A stretch of DNA of 64,000 bases from Paenibacillus sp. (lineage in GTDB: Bacteria > Bacillota > Bacilli > Paenibacillales > YIM-B00363), in assembly GCF_035645195.1 (NCBI RefSeq), contig NZ_DASQNA010000051.1:1-64000 (forward strand), in the 5' to 3' direction. The position numbers and the translations under genes are program-made. This document shows positions 1 through 8,634 of this stretch, piece after piece (positions within the stretch are counted from its first letter, which is position 1; each line of letters starts with the position of its first letter). The notes under the pieces are model-generated. The model ran no database searches and was not told the DNA's origin. It saw only the letters and a list, made by a program, of their open reading frames with translations.

Positions 1-41
1 CGCCAGCGTTCGTCCTGAGCCAGGATCAAACTCTCCAAAAA
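1..41 (-). rRNA. 16S rRNA, 5' end (partial)
   Basis: Read on the minus strand, this is the start of a bacterial 16S gene: the universal 27F-type motif (AGAGTTTGATCCTGGCTCAG) followed by the conserved GACGAACGCTGGCG. Placing E. coli position 8 at base 34 puts the mature 5' end near base 41. The rest of the gene leaves the window on the left. Confidence 0.97.
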
Positions 42-189
42 GGGTAGTTCGTCTATGCTCATTGCTAAGCTAGCTTTAAAACTTTGCTGTGATTGCTCAC
101 AGCGCGTATGCGCTCGTTGTTCAGTTTTCAAGGAGCAAGCTCGTCTTGCCTTCTTGCTTGTCCGATGCGCTTTTCGCGACCGGAATTAG

Positions 190-219
190 AATATATCACA
201 ATCGGCTCGCACTTTGCAA
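190..219 (-). promoter_or_regulatory. rRNA operon promoter
   Basis: On the minus strand TTGCAA (219-214) and TATATT (195-190) are separated by 18 bases, about 150 bases before the 16S start. The leader between them and the gene holds a CTTGAAAACTGAAC motif typical of Bacillales rRNA spacers (about 117-131). No gene is seen in the rest of 42-399, apart from the upstream region of the exporter gene. Confidence 0.7.
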
Positions 220-399
220 GTGGAATTTTTAACTTTTTTTCCGACTGCCCTGCCGGCTGACCGGCGGAAGAACATCTTATCACCCTGGCATAGTCCCTGC
301 AACACATAATTTTTACCAATTAGGCTTGTTCTATAAGGACAGCCCTGCCAATACACTGTACAAGAGTGATACAACCCGCAACGAGGAGCTGTTACAACC

Positions 400-1026
400 A
401 TGAGTACGTTTCTAAGTTACATCCTGCTCGGCCTATCGTTGTCGGCGCCCATCGGTCCGGTGAACGCCGCTCAGCTGGACAAAGGCATCCGGTTCGGTTT
501 CTGGAACGCTTGGCTGCTCGGATTAGGGGCCATGGCCGCGGATGCCGCCTTCATGCTTATCATTTATTTTGGCTTCGCCCACTTTCTGCAGACGCCGTTC
601 ATGAAGGCGTTCCTATGGACCTTCGGATGTCTCGTGCTCATTTACACCGGGGTGGAGGGCTTCCAAAAAGCGAAAACGGTGAAAGCCTCCAAGCAAACGA
701 AGAAAGAACCCCCATTAAAATCGTTCACGCAAGGGTTCTTTCTCACGCTGAGCAATCCGATCAGCATTTTGTTTTGGCTCGGCATTTACGGTTCGATTCT
801 AGCGCAAGCGACGGCGACAAGCACTCCCGCTTCCATCCTTCTGAATACGATCGCGATTTTTCTCGGCATTCTCGTATGGGATTTCACAATGGCATCCGTC
901 GCCAGCTCGTTCCAAAAAATCGCACGCAGCGCTCTGCTGACGTTCATATCCCGCGCGGCGGGCCTTTGTTTGATCGGTTTCGGTCTATATTTCGGGCTGC
1001 AGGCGTTCAAGCTACTGTTTCTCTAA
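400..1026 (+). CDS. LysE/RhtB-family amino-acid exporter
   Basis: A 208-residue integral membrane protein with about six hydrophobic segments, the usual size for LysE/RhtB exporters. The first helix ends in a PIGPVN motif followed by a G-rich stretch, matching the family N-terminal signature. It probably exports an amino acid or related metabolite; the substrate cannot be read from the sequence. A GAGGAG lies 11 bases before the ATG. It is convergent with the amino-acid permease and the two 3' ends overlap by 15 bases. An exporter and an importer side by side may be coincidental, since they lie on opposite strands. Confidence 0.85.
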   Translation: MSTFLSYILLGLSLSAPIGPVNAAQLDKGIRFGFWNAWLLGLGAMAADAAFMLIIYFGFAHFLQTPFMKAFLWTFGCLVLIYTGVEGFQKAKTVKASKQTKKEPPLKSFTQGFFLTLSNPISILFWLGIYGSILAQATATSTPASILLNTIAIFLGILVWDFTMASVASSFQKIARSALLTFISRAAGLCLIGFGLYFGLQAFKLLFL

Positions 1027-2457
1027 CGCATGGCGCTTGCGCCACAGCCGAATTCCCGCCGATTCCCCCTCATCGTCTTCTTCCTGGGCGGTATCCTTCG
1101 AAGGGCCGCCTCCTCCGCCCTTTTTCCATTTCGTAAATTGCAGGATCAGCGCAATGCCGACGATCGCGAGAACGAATCCGACGCTGACGAAAAAGCCCGG
1201 ACGACTGCTCTTATCGAACAGCGTTCCCGACACTGCGGCCACGATCAACGTAATCGCCGTCACCGACTTCACCTGCGCCCATGCGCTCAGCTTCGTCAAC
1301 CGGCGCGCGGACAGCACCATGAACAGCCACGAAAACAACAGCATCAACCCGCCGGCCGTCGTAATGTATTCGTACACCTTCTTCGGGAGCGCGAGCGCGA
1401 CCACGACCGATACGATCATGCCGAAAATCGTCAGGAACAACGACACGTACGGCAGTTTTCGTTTTTTCGTCCGCTTCGTAAACATTTTCGGCGCGTCGCC
1501 GTCCTGCGCGATCGTGTACATAATTTTCGTGACGGAAAACAGCGAGGCGACGAGGCTCGAGAAGCCCGCGATAATGAGCACCCCGTTGAAAATGTCGACG
1601 ATGACTTCAAAATGCAAATCCTTGAGTGCCGTCACGAACGGACTTTCGTCCGCGCTGAACGCCTTCTTAGGCGCCAAGATCAGCGCGAGGGATAGCGACA
1701 ACGTATACAGGACGGTCACGACCGCGATCATAATTTTACCCGCTTTCGGCGCATCCTTTTCCGTTTTCAGTTCGGTCGCCATGAGACCCATCACTTCGAT
1801 GCCCGCGAACGCGAAAAATGCGAATATGAACGCTGTCCACATGCCCATCGCGCCGTGCTCGAAAAAATCGGCCGTCGACTTCGGCGGATGCATATGCGCG
1901 TTCTCTTGCCCGAGCACCCCCGGAATGACGAGAAAACCGAGCACGATGAACATGATCAGAGCGGTCACCTTCACGACGGCAAATATGTTCTCGGCTTTCT
2001 GGAACCCTTTTTGCCCGAGAAGCACGATGACGACGCCCAGCCCCGCATACCCTGCGGCGTATACCCAAAGGGGCATTTTGTCGTACCAAAATCGCGTGAA
2101 CAACCCGAGAGCCGTCAATTGGCTGCCCATGATCAGCATTTCGGACAGCCAATACATCCACCCGTGGCTGAATCCCGCCCAATGGCCGAATGCATGCTTG
2201 GTGTACGTCCGGAACGACCCTTTCTCCGGGTGCTCCGCGATCATGCAGGACAATGCATCGTATACGTAATAGGTGCCGACCGCCGCCAAAACGAACAAAA
2301 TGAGCACCGCATAACTGCTCTTTTCGAGCGCGAGGCCGGACCCCAGGAAAAAACCGGTGCCGGTCGTAAAGCCGAGACCGAGCAGCGTCAGCTGCCACCA
2401 CTCGAGCTTTCCCCGGCTCGCCGCGGCGCCCGATGTCGGATGCTGTTTTTGGCTCAT
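1012..2457 (-). CDS. APC-superfamily amino-acid permease
   Basis: A 481-residue protein with about 12 predicted membrane helices. The N-terminal GLGFTTGTGFFLGSG segment is the glycine-rich first helix typical of AAT/APC permeases. A charged, glycine-rich cytoplasmic tail of about 40 residues follows the last helix. It should import an amino acid by proton symport; the substrate is not identifiable. AGAAGGGG precedes the ATG. It is monocistronic and divergent from the PLP enzyme, with a 183-bp gap between the two starts that must hold both promoters. Confidence 0.85.
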   Translation of the reverse strand: MSQKQHPTSGAAASRGKLEWWQLTLLGLGFTTGTGFFLGSGLALEKSSYAVLILFVLAAVGTYYVYDALSCMIAEHPEKGSFRTYTKHAFGHWAGFSHGWMYWLSEMLIMGSQLTALGLFTRFWYDKMPLWVYAAGYAGLGVVIVLLGQKGFQKAENIFAVVKVTALIMFIVLGFLVIPGVLGQENAHMHPPKSTADFFEHGAMGMWTAFIFAFFAFAGIEVMGLMATELKTEKDAPKAGKIMIAVVTVLYTLSLSLALILAPKKAFSADESPFVTALKDLHFEVIVDIFNGVLIIAGFSSLVASLFSVTKIMYTIAQDGDAPKMFTKRTKKRKLPYVSLFLTIFGMIVSVVVALALPKKVYEYITTAGGLMLLFSWLFMVLSARRLTKLSAWAQVKSVTAITLIVAAVSGTLFDKSSRPGFFVSVGFVLAIVGIALILQFTKWKKGGGGGPSKDTAQEEDDEGESAGIRLWRKRHALEKQ

Positions 2458-2640
2458 CGTTTCGCAGCCCCTTCTTCGTAAGTTGGATTCGTCTGACGCA
2501 TGTACCGATTAGCGTTCGATACCGGAAGGAAACTTATTAGCGCGCCGGCGCAGGGAACAACTGGAACGACGTCGCCGGATGCGAAGCCGCCGGATAGTTC
2601 ACAATAACTGCGATCAGACCACAAAGAGGAGAATGAGGCT

Positions 2641-3885
2641 ATGGCCACCACGACGGCAACGAGACCGTCCGCCGCCCGGTCGGTCGACTGGGAGGCGGTT
2701 CGCGCATTGTTCGATTTGGACCCTGATTATGTCCATATGGGCACCGCCCAATATTTCGCCTCGCATCCGAAGCCGGTGCGCGAGGAAATTCAGCGCCACC
2801 GCGACGCGTTGGACAAAAACCCGGCTTTATATATCCTTAATAAAGAGGTCGAGCTGGCCGAGCGGTGCCGGAAGGCGGCCGCACATTATTTCGGCGTCGA
2901 CGACCATAAGCTGATTACGCTCGTCGACAGTACGACGGTCGGCTTAGGGATCGTATACACGGGGCTTAACATTCAACGGGGACGCGAAATTTTAACCTCG
3001 GAGCATAACTATTATTCGCAGCAGGAAGCCATACGCCGGGCGGCTCAGCAGACAGGCGCCACGTTCCGTGAAGTCACGTATTACGAAGATATCCGCACTG
3101 TCACCGAGGACGAAATGGTGTCGAACATCATGCGGGAAGTGACCGACAAAACGCGCGTCATCGGCGCGACGTGGGTGCATTCCAGCACCGGACTGAAGTC
3201 GCCGATCGCGAAGCTGGCCAAGGAAATCGCGAAGGTGAACGAGAAGCGCGCCGAGGAAGACCGCGTGCTGCTCGTCGTCGACGGCGTGCACGGCTTCGGC
3301 GTGGAGAAGGAAACGTTCCCCGAGCTCGGGTGCGACTTCTTCTGCGCGGGCGCGCACAAATGGATTTACGGCCCGCGCGGAACGGGCATCGTCGCCGCCA
3401 AGGCGTCCGCGTACAACCATGTGGTTCCGGTCATCCCGAGCTTCTCCGAGACGATGTACGACATCATCAGCGGCAAGCCGGAGACGGACAAAGTGGACGG
3501 GACGACGATGTCGCCGGGCGGCTTCCATTCGATGGAGCATCTGTGGGCGATGCCGAGCGGGTTCGAGTTTTGCTTGAGCATCGGCAAAGAGGCGATCTAC
3601 GAGCGTGTCCACGAGCTGGCGCGCATGGTGAAGGAAGGGCTCGCCGATATGTCTCACGTCATGCTGGCAACGCCGATGGACGACAATTTGTCGTCGGGCA
3701 TCGTGTCCTTCGAGGTGAAGGGTATGTCGCCGAAAGAGACGGCGCAGGCGCTTATCGACAAGAAGGTCATTTCCACGGAGGCGCCGTACAAAAAGCGGTA
3801 TGCGCGGTTCACGCCGGGGATTTATATTACGGAGAAGGACGTGCAAAAGGCGCTCGACGCGGTGCAGTCGCTGAAACGGCAATAA
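2641..3885 (+). CDS. Class V aminotransferase-fold PLP enzyme
   Basis: A 414-residue fold-type I PLP enzyme, class V branch (isopenicillin-N-epimerase/cysteine-desulfurase-like). It has the cofactor aspartate motif VDGVHGFG (D214, H217) and the Schiff-base lysine in GAHKWIYGPRGTG (K240). The desulfurase active-site cysteine loop is not evident, so an epimerase, lyase or aminotransferase role on a small substrate is more likely. AAGAGGAG sits 9 bases before the ATG. It is monocistronic and ends in a strong terminator. The family call is firm; the reaction is unknown. Confidence 0.85.
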   Translation: MATTTATRPSAARSVDWEAVRALFDLDPDYVHMGTAQYFASHPKPVREEIQRHRDALDKNPALYILNKEVELAERCRKAAAHYFGVDDHKLITLVDSTTVGLGIVYTGLNIQRGREILTSEHNYYSQQEAIRRAAQQTGATFREVTYYEDIRTVTEDEMVSNIMREVTDKTRVIGATWVHSSTGLKSPIAKLAKEIAKVNEKRAEEDRVLLVVDGVHGFGVEKETFPELGCDFFCAGAHKWIYGPRGTGIVAAKASAYNHVVPVIPSFSETMYDIISGKPETDKVDGTTMSPGGFHSMEHLWAMPSGFEFCLSIGKEAIYERVHELARMVKEGLADMSHVMLATPMDDNLSSGIVSFEVKGMSPKETAQALIDKKVISTEAPYKKRYARFTPGIYITEKDVQKALDAVQSLKRQ

Positions 3886-3886
3886 A

Positions 3887-3916
3887 AAGGGAAGGCTCCC
3901 GAGGGAGCCTTCCCTT
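3887..3916. terminator. Bidirectional terminator
   Basis: A 12-bp perfect stem (GGGAAGGCTCCC, 3889-3900, with its complement at 3903-3914) is flanked by an A run on the left and a T-rich run on the right. It can therefore end both the PLP-enzyme gene and the convergent lipoprotein gene. Confidence 0.9.
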
Positions 3917-3934
3917 CTTTGCGCGCATGCCCGT

Positions 3935-4834
3935 CTACTGCTTGTTCAAATGCTCGATCAGCGCGCTGTCGGACAGCGTGCCGTCCCGCAGCTGCGAAGC
4001 GAGCTCCTCCGGCAAGTCAGGCCGCTGGAAGCGAATATAGTCGCCGCGCACGAGCAAATCGGCCGGGCCGTTCTCCGGATTCGTATTAAATTGCTCCGGC
4101 GTCCGCTCGCTGCCGAAGTACGCGCCGTTCGAATACGCCGCGATGCCGACCTGCAGCGTCTCCGGCAAGTCCGGCCGAAGAAACGCGCGCCCGCGCGTCC
4201 ACGTGCCGTCTTCGACCTTGTACAAGGTGAAAAAGACGCCGCCTAACCGGATGACGCGCAGCTGAATCCAGCCGTCGCGGATGTTCGTGAGGCGCAGGTC
4301 GGATTTGCTGTTTACCGTCGTTTTCGTTTCGATCTGTTTCACGAACTTCGTATACGCGCCATAACCCGTCGTGATAAAAATCCAGTTTTCTTCCCCGGGC
4401 ACCCACGTTTCCATCGTTACGTCGCGCGGAGCGCGGGCCATCAGTCCGGCGAGGGAGTACGACTTTTGCGGAACGTCCGTCTCTTTGCCGGTCGTCAGCA
4501 GCCGGAAGGTAACGTCGAAATCGCCGGTCACTTCCTTGTAGAGAAACACCCCTCGGTCGTCCTCGAACCAGCCGCTAGCGTAAGGCGCTAAAAACAGCTC
4601 CCCGGCATGCGTTTCGTTCACGTCGAGCCGTTCCACGAAGTTTTTATGCCCCTCGACGGCCGACAGCTCCGTCCAATCGGCTAGCGTTGACGCATCCCCG
4701 AATTCGTCGCTGAGCACCGCGAGATCCTGCTCCGGCTCCGCCGCGGCCGCTTCCCCTGCGCTCTGCCCGCCGCCGCAGCCCGACAGCAGCGCAGCGCCGA
4801 TCGTAAACAGCGCCAGCGTTTGTTTGATGGACAC
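3935..4834 (-). CDS. DUF1349-like lipoprotein
   Basis: A 299-residue exported lipoprotein: signal peptide, lipobox LLSGC with the lipidated cysteine at residue 20, then a short acidic linker. The mature part resembles DUF1349-type concanavalin-A-like beta-sandwich proteins (features such as GLMARAPRD and GWIQLRVIRLG), which often bind or accompany glycan-processing enzymes. The GTG start has GGAGGG 8 bases upstream. No partner genes are adjacent. The ligand is unknown, and the domain call rests on general resemblance. Confidence 0.65.
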   Translation of the reverse strand: MSIKQTLALFTIGAALLSGCGGGQSAGEAAAAEPEQDLAVLSDEFGDASTLADWTELSAVEGHKNFVERLDVNETHAGELFLAPYASGWFEDDRGVFLYKEVTGDFDVTFRLLTTGKETDVPQKSYSLAGLMARAPRDVTMETWVPGEENWIFITTGYGAYTKFVKQIETKTTVNSKSDLRLTNIRDGWIQLRVIRLGGVFFTLYKVEDGTWTRGRAFLRPDLPETLQVGIAAYSNGAYFGSERTPEQFNTNPENGPADLLVRGDYIRFQRPDLPEELASQLRDGTLSDSALIEHLNKQ

Positions 4835-4881
4835 CGAGTCGCCCTCCCTTTTACACGCCTATGAATCCTTTCTTTCATCCT

Positions 4882-4976
4882 ATGACATCCCCGGTCATTC
4901 CCCTAGTGACTTCGGTCATGCAGGCGGTCATCTTTCGCGGAGGAGTCCGCCCGCAGCCGGGCAAAACCGTTATAAT
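4882..4976 (+). promoter_or_regulatory. Two-component operon promoter with GTCAT repeats
   Basis: Upstream of the response-regulator gene are a TATAAT at 4971-4976 and a cluster of pentamers: ATGAC at 4882, GGTCAT at 4893, 4914 and 4926, and GTGAC at 4906. ATGAC-N7-GTCAT and GTGAC-N4-GTCAT form inverted repeats. No good -35 box is seen, which fits an activator-dependent, self-regulated promoter. The link to this regulator is inferred from position. Confidence 0.45.
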
Positions 4977-5017
4977 AGAGGAAAATCAATCGCCGCACGC
5001 GAGAGAGTAGGATACTT

Positions 5018-5686
5018 ATGTCCACCATTACCGTCGTGATCGCCGACGATCATATTTTGCTGCGGGACGGGCTGCAGACGATCATCAATTTGGAAGAAGA
5101 TATGCGCGTCGTCGGCGCGGCGGACAACGGCGCCCAAGCGGTCGAACTCGCCGCCAGGCTGCGTCCGGACCTCGTGCTCATGGACGTCCAAATGCCCGTC
5201 ATGACCGGCATCGAAGCGGCGCGAATCATTTTGGCGGAGCATCCGCAAACGAAAATCGTCATGCTGACCACATTCGACGAAGAGCAGTACATTATAGAAA
5301 GTATGGCGCAGGGCGCGGCGGGGTTTCTGCTGAAGGATTTGCCTGGCGACAAGTTGATTCAGGCGATCCGCGACGCCGCGAAGGGGCAGCTGCTGCTGTC
5401 CGGCGTCGCCGCGAACAAGCTGGCGGCCAGCGTCGCGCGCGCGCAAACCGGTGCGCAGCAAGCGTTCCGGGCCGATAAACTGCGCAAAGAGGGGCTGACG
5501 TTCACTCAGCGGGAACGCCACATCGCGCAGCTGATCGCGGAAGGCCGGACGAACAAAGAAATCGCCCGGATGCTGTACATGAGCGAGGGCACCGTGAAAA
5601 ATTACGTCAGCGTCGTATATCAAAAAATCGGCACCAACGACCGGCTGCGCGCGATTCAATATTTGAAGGAGCTGCTGCAGCCGTGA
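5018..5686 (+). CDS. NarL/LuxR-family response regulator
   Basis: A 222-residue response regulator. The receiver domain (about 1-120) has the acidic pair D10-D11, the phospho-acceptor D56 in LVLMDVQMP and the lysine in LLKD. A LuxR-type helix-turn-helix (about 160-215, with EIARMLYMSEGTVKNYV) binds DNA. It is coupled to the kinase downstream: its TGA overlaps the kinase GTG as GTGA. AGGA precedes the ATG by about 6 bases. The promoter carries repeated GTCAT elements that may be its own targets. Confidence 0.9.
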   Translation: MSTITVVIADDHILLRDGLQTIINLEEDMRVVGAADNGAQAVELAARLRPDLVLMDVQMPVMTGIEAARIILAEHPQTKIVMLTTFDEEQYIIESMAQGAAGFLLKDLPGDKLIQAIRDAAKGQLLLSGVAANKLAASVARAQTGAQQAFRADKLRKEGLTFTQRERHIAQLIAEGRTNKEIARMLYMSEGTVKNYVSVVYQKIGTNDRLRAIQYLKELLQP

Positions 5687-7614
5687 CCGCGACATCGCTG
5701 ATCGGCAAATATGCGGCGTTCCTGACCGCCCTGCTCGTTGTCTGCGCTGCCGCGACGCTGCTGCTGAACGGCGGACGGGCGAGCTTCGAATACCCTCGGA
5801 TCTTCGGCGCGATCTACAACGAACCCGGCGCCGACATCTACTTGGGGGAGCTGCCCCGAACGCCGGACGGCGCGCTCGCGGACGGCGAAGTCGCCTGGCG
5901 GAAGGCCGCCGTCGTCGCGGGCACCGCGGAAGCCGCCGCGCACGCAGGCGCCTATTGGCTCCGGTTCGGCCTGCCCGACGAGCCGTTCGACGCGCCCGTT
6001 CTGCGCGTGCGCCAGCTCTCTCATTACGAGGTGTATGTCAACGGAGATTTGGCGCTCAGCTATAACATGCACCGGCCGACGTTTCGCCTCGACACCTCCA
6101 AACAGGTGCGTCTCGTGTCGCTGCCGCCCGACCGCTCCTCCACCGTCGTCCATCTTCGCGTCGTGAACGACGCGCCCGGACTCGCGCTCGGCCGGGTGAC
6201 GATCGCGGACGGCAAGACCGAATACGGCGATCTGCTCCGCCGCAACGCCCCGAGGGCGCTGCTCGCCGTCGCGCTGCTCGTCATGGCCGCCGCGTCGCTG
6301 CTCGGCTTTCTTATGAACGTGCGGCGTCCCGTATACGCCTATTTCGGGGCGCTCGCGCTCGTTTCCGGCGCCAGCGGGCTCGTCCATACGTCGCTCGCGC
6401 ACTTTTTCATCGACCTATCGGCGGCATCCTACTATATGCGGCTCGCTTTCCCGATCGGCCTGCTAGCGTTCGTCGCGTTCCTAGAGCAGCTCTACGGCTC
6501 CGGCGTTTACGCCGTTCACCGGCGGATTCGTTATGTGCTCGGCGGATACACGGTCGTTTGCGCGGTCGCCGCGTGGACGAACGGCCCCGCATATTTGCAG
6601 TTGACGGGCCCCGCTTCCATGTGGGTCGCATTCGCGTGCGGCGTCGTCACGGCGTATTCGCTGACGCGCTCGCCGTCGCCCGCCGACGGGAAGCTCGGGT
6701 GGATTTTCATCGGGTATTGCGTGCTGGCCTTGTTCGGCGCCGCCCAATGGGTGCTGGCCGTGTTCCCGTCCGTCCATCCGATGCTGCACGACCAAGCGCC
6801 TCTGTACAACTACTATTGGAAAGAATCGACGCTGTACGTCGGCATCTTCTCCTTCGTCGCCTGCATCGGCCTCGCCTTCGCGTCCCATCTGCGCGACCTG
6901 CATCAGCGGGTGGAGGACCTCGTGGCGCAGCGCACCGCGGAGCTCGAGACGAAGCATCGCCAGCTGCAGGCGTCGACGCGCGAAACGTTCGAAGCGCTGC
7001 GGGAAGTATCCGTCTGGGAGGAGCGTAACCGCATCGCGCAGGAAATTCATAATATTTTAGGCCACCAGCTCACCGGCGCGGCGATGCAAATGGAGGCGGC
7101 GAAACGGCTGATCCGGCTCGATCCCGACGCGGCGCTGCCGCGAATCGAAACCGCGCTCGAATCGGTGCGGCGCGGCCTCGGCGACGTCCGGTCCGCCGTC
7201 CGCATGATGAAGATGGACGTCGGCGGACAGGACGCTGTCGATCTGCTGTCGGAGCTGATCGACGCGACGAAGGATTTGACCGGCGTCGACGTGGACGCCG
7301 AGTTCGGCCCGCTGCCGCCGCTCGACGCGCTGCAGAAGAAGGTGTTGTACTACGCCCTGCAGGAGGGGCTGACGAACGGCATCAAGCACGGCGGCGCGCG
7401 GCGCTTCGAGCTTGAGCTCGGCGTCGAGGACGGCGCGATCCGCTTCGCGCTGCGCAACGACGGTGAGCCGTATGCGCCCGTGCCCCGCGGCTTCGGCCTG
7501 TCGACGCTGCACGATCGAGTCGCCGAGCTCGGCGGCACGCTCGCGATCGGCGACGCCGGCGGCCGGGGCGCGGCGCTGGAGATCCGCTTTCCGGCGTCCC
7601 AGGCTCATTTGTAA
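5683..7614 (+). CDS. DesK-type sensor histidine kinase with 7TM sensor
   Basis: A 643-residue membrane kinase: N-terminal helix, an extracellular beta-rich region (about 30-185), about seven membrane helices (190-400) as in 7TMR-DISM sensors, a coiled linker (about 405-445), a HisKA_3 domain and a HATPase domain. The phospho-acceptor is H456 in EIHNILGH; the usual Asp/Glu right after the histidine is Asn here. The ATP-binding N box is EGLTNGIKHG (N565) and a GGRG glycine loop is near the end. The GTG start overlaps the regulator stop by 4 bases. The signal is unknown; surface or carbohydrate sensing would be usual for this sensor class. Confidence 0.88.
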   Translation: MTATSLIGKYAAFLTALLVVCAAATLLLNGGRASFEYPRIFGAIYNEPGADIYLGELPRTPDGALADGEVAWRKAAVVAGTAEAAAHAGAYWLRFGLPDEPFDAPVLRVRQLSHYEVYVNGDLALSYNMHRPTFRLDTSKQVRLVSLPPDRSSTVVHLRVVNDAPGLALGRVTIADGKTEYGDLLRRNAPRALLAVALLVMAAASLLGFLMNVRRPVYAYFGALALVSGASGLVHTSLAHFFIDLSAASYYMRLAFPIGLLAFVAFLEQLYGSGVYAVHRRIRYVLGGYTVVCAVAAWTNGPAYLQLTGPASMWVAFACGVVTAYSLTRSPSPADGKLGWIFIGYCVLALFGAAQWVLAVFPSVHPMLHDQAPLYNYYWKESTLYVGIFSFVACIGLAFASHLRDLHQRVEDLVAQRTAELETKHRQLQASTRETFEALREVSVWEERNRIAQEIHNILGHQLTGAAMQMEAAKRLIRLDPDAALPRIETALESVRRGLGDVRSAVRMMKMDVGGQDAVDLLSELIDATKDLTGVDVDAEFGPLPPLDALQKKVLYYALQEGLTNGIKHGGARRFELELGVEDGAIRFALRNDGEPYAPVPRGFGLSTLHDRVAELGGTLAIGDAGGRGAALEIRFPASQAHL

Positions 7615-7684
7615 TTGTTCTGTTTCGCCTCGACCATTTCTCCTCCGCTTCGAGCCCCCGGCGCTTCCGCATTTTGCCCGGAAA

Positions 7685-7712
7685 CGCAAAAAACCGGCTC
7701 CAAGGAGCCGGG
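7685..7712 (-). terminator. Rho-independent terminator (minus strand)
   Basis: An 8-bp perfect stem, CCGGCTCC/GGAGCCGG (7694-7711), is followed on the minus strand by six T residues. It lies about 230 bases past the DUF3105 stop, beyond the inverted-repeat element at 7763-7829, so minus-strand transcription probably runs through that element. Confidence 0.7.
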
Positions 7713-7744
7713 ACTCGTTCGTGGGCGCCGCATACGGCCGCGTT

Positions 7745-7864
7745 CGCCGGCGTCCGGGGGCGTTATGGGAAGCGTGTATGCATAAGAAGCAACCACCCTG
7801 TCTTTCTTTTGCATACTTCCTTCCCATAATCCACCGCTTGCCCCTGTGATCGCCGGCGTCCGGG
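7745..7864. repeat. Large inverted repeat inside a 14-bp direct repeat
   Basis: Arms 7763-7782 and 7810-7829 pair over 20 bp with three mismatches around a 27-base loop. The unit is bracketed by two identical copies of CGCCGGCGTCCGGG at 7745-7758 and 7851-7864. It fills most of the 308-bp gap between the kinase gene and DUF3105, where no credible gene is seen. It could be a structured 3' end, a small RNA or a remnant of a small mobile unit. Confidence 0.6.
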
Positions 7865-7922
7865 CCCGTTCCTAGCGCCGCGCCCCTCGCAAAGCGGCAG
7901 GGCCCGCGGCCGGGCCGTTCCT

Positions 7923-8507
7923 TTATTGATGATGATCGATGCCGACGTAGACGGACACGAAAGCGGACGCTTTGGCGTCGTCGTACGACGGAAGGCGAAG
8001 CATTTTCGTCCAAGCCGTCAAAATCGCCTCCTCGGCGATGCCTTCCCGCGGGACGGCGACGACGCCGCTGTGGCCGGCGCCTCGGTTATGCTTCTCGGCG
8101 AACGAGCGAATCGCATCGAGCTTCTCGGCGGCGAGATCCGGGCGATAATACAACACCACGAACCCGTCCTCCAAATTGTGCACGAGGTACGCGTCGTGAA
8201 TCGTCTCCTCATAAAACCCTTTCGGCGCGACATTCCCCATGTGCGGGCCCGAAGTCGGCGGATCGCTGTTGTAGTTCGAAGGATCGAACTCGGCCACATC
8301 CGCGATATGCTCGTGCCCGGCGTCCGCGAACGTTTCTTCCCCTTGGAGGAGTCTTGCTTGCTCGCGGTTTTGCTGGATGCTCAGTATGATGAACAGGGCG
8401 ATGACGGCGGCCGCGGCGATGCCGATCGAGATCCAGATCGTCTTCGCCTTTTTCGCTTCGCGCTCCCGTTTCGACAGCTGCTTCGGTTTCTTTTCGTTGC
8501 TTTTCAT
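7923..8507 (-). CDS. DUF3105 membrane-anchored protein
   Basis: A 194-residue protein with a basic N-terminus, one membrane helix (about 22-43) and an extracytoplasmic DUF3105 domain, marked by DPPTSGPHMGN, YLVHNLEDGFVVLYY and a histidine-rich context. The family function is unknown. The ATG at 8507 is preferred to a GTG 45 bases earlier because AGAGGTG lies just ahead of it. It is not co-oriented with the two-component pair and looks monocistronic. Its terminator is probably the distant hairpin at 7685-7712. Confidence 0.8.
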   Translation of the reverse strand: MKSNEKKPKQLSKREREAKKAKTIWISIGIAAAAVIALFIILSIQQNREQARLLQGEETFADAGHEHIADVAEFDPSNYNSDPPTSGPHMGNVAPKGFYEETIHDAYLVHNLEDGFVVLYYRPDLAAEKLDAIRSFAEKHNRGAGHSGVVAVPREGIAEEAILTAWTKMLRLPSYDDAKASAFVSVYVGIDHHQ

Positions 8508-8582
8508 TCCTGTATCCGCACCTCTGCGTCCAAGCGAATTTTTGTAATCCACCGTATTGTCTCACAGCGGACGCTCGGACAC

Positions 8583-8627
8583 AAACAAACGCAAACATCC
8601 CGCAGACCGCATGCGGCCTCGGGATGT
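8583..8627 (-). terminator. Terminator after the DUF1906 gene
   Basis: CATCCCG/CGGGATG (8596-8602 and 8620-8626) closes an inner CCGCATGCGG palindrome. On the minus strand it is followed by a T-rich tract. It lies just past the stop of the DUF1906 lipoprotein gene. Confidence 0.65.
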
Positions 8628-8634
8628 AGAGCGA

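Noticed and set aside
1037-2269. Long open frame antisense to the amino-acid permease
   Set aside because: High GC sequence makes many shadow frames; it lacks a ribosome site and family motifs, while the opposite strand has a clear 12-helix permease.
7605-7814. A 69-residue open frame on the minus strand
   Set aside because: It has no ribosome site and overlaps the kinase end, terminator and inverted repeat.
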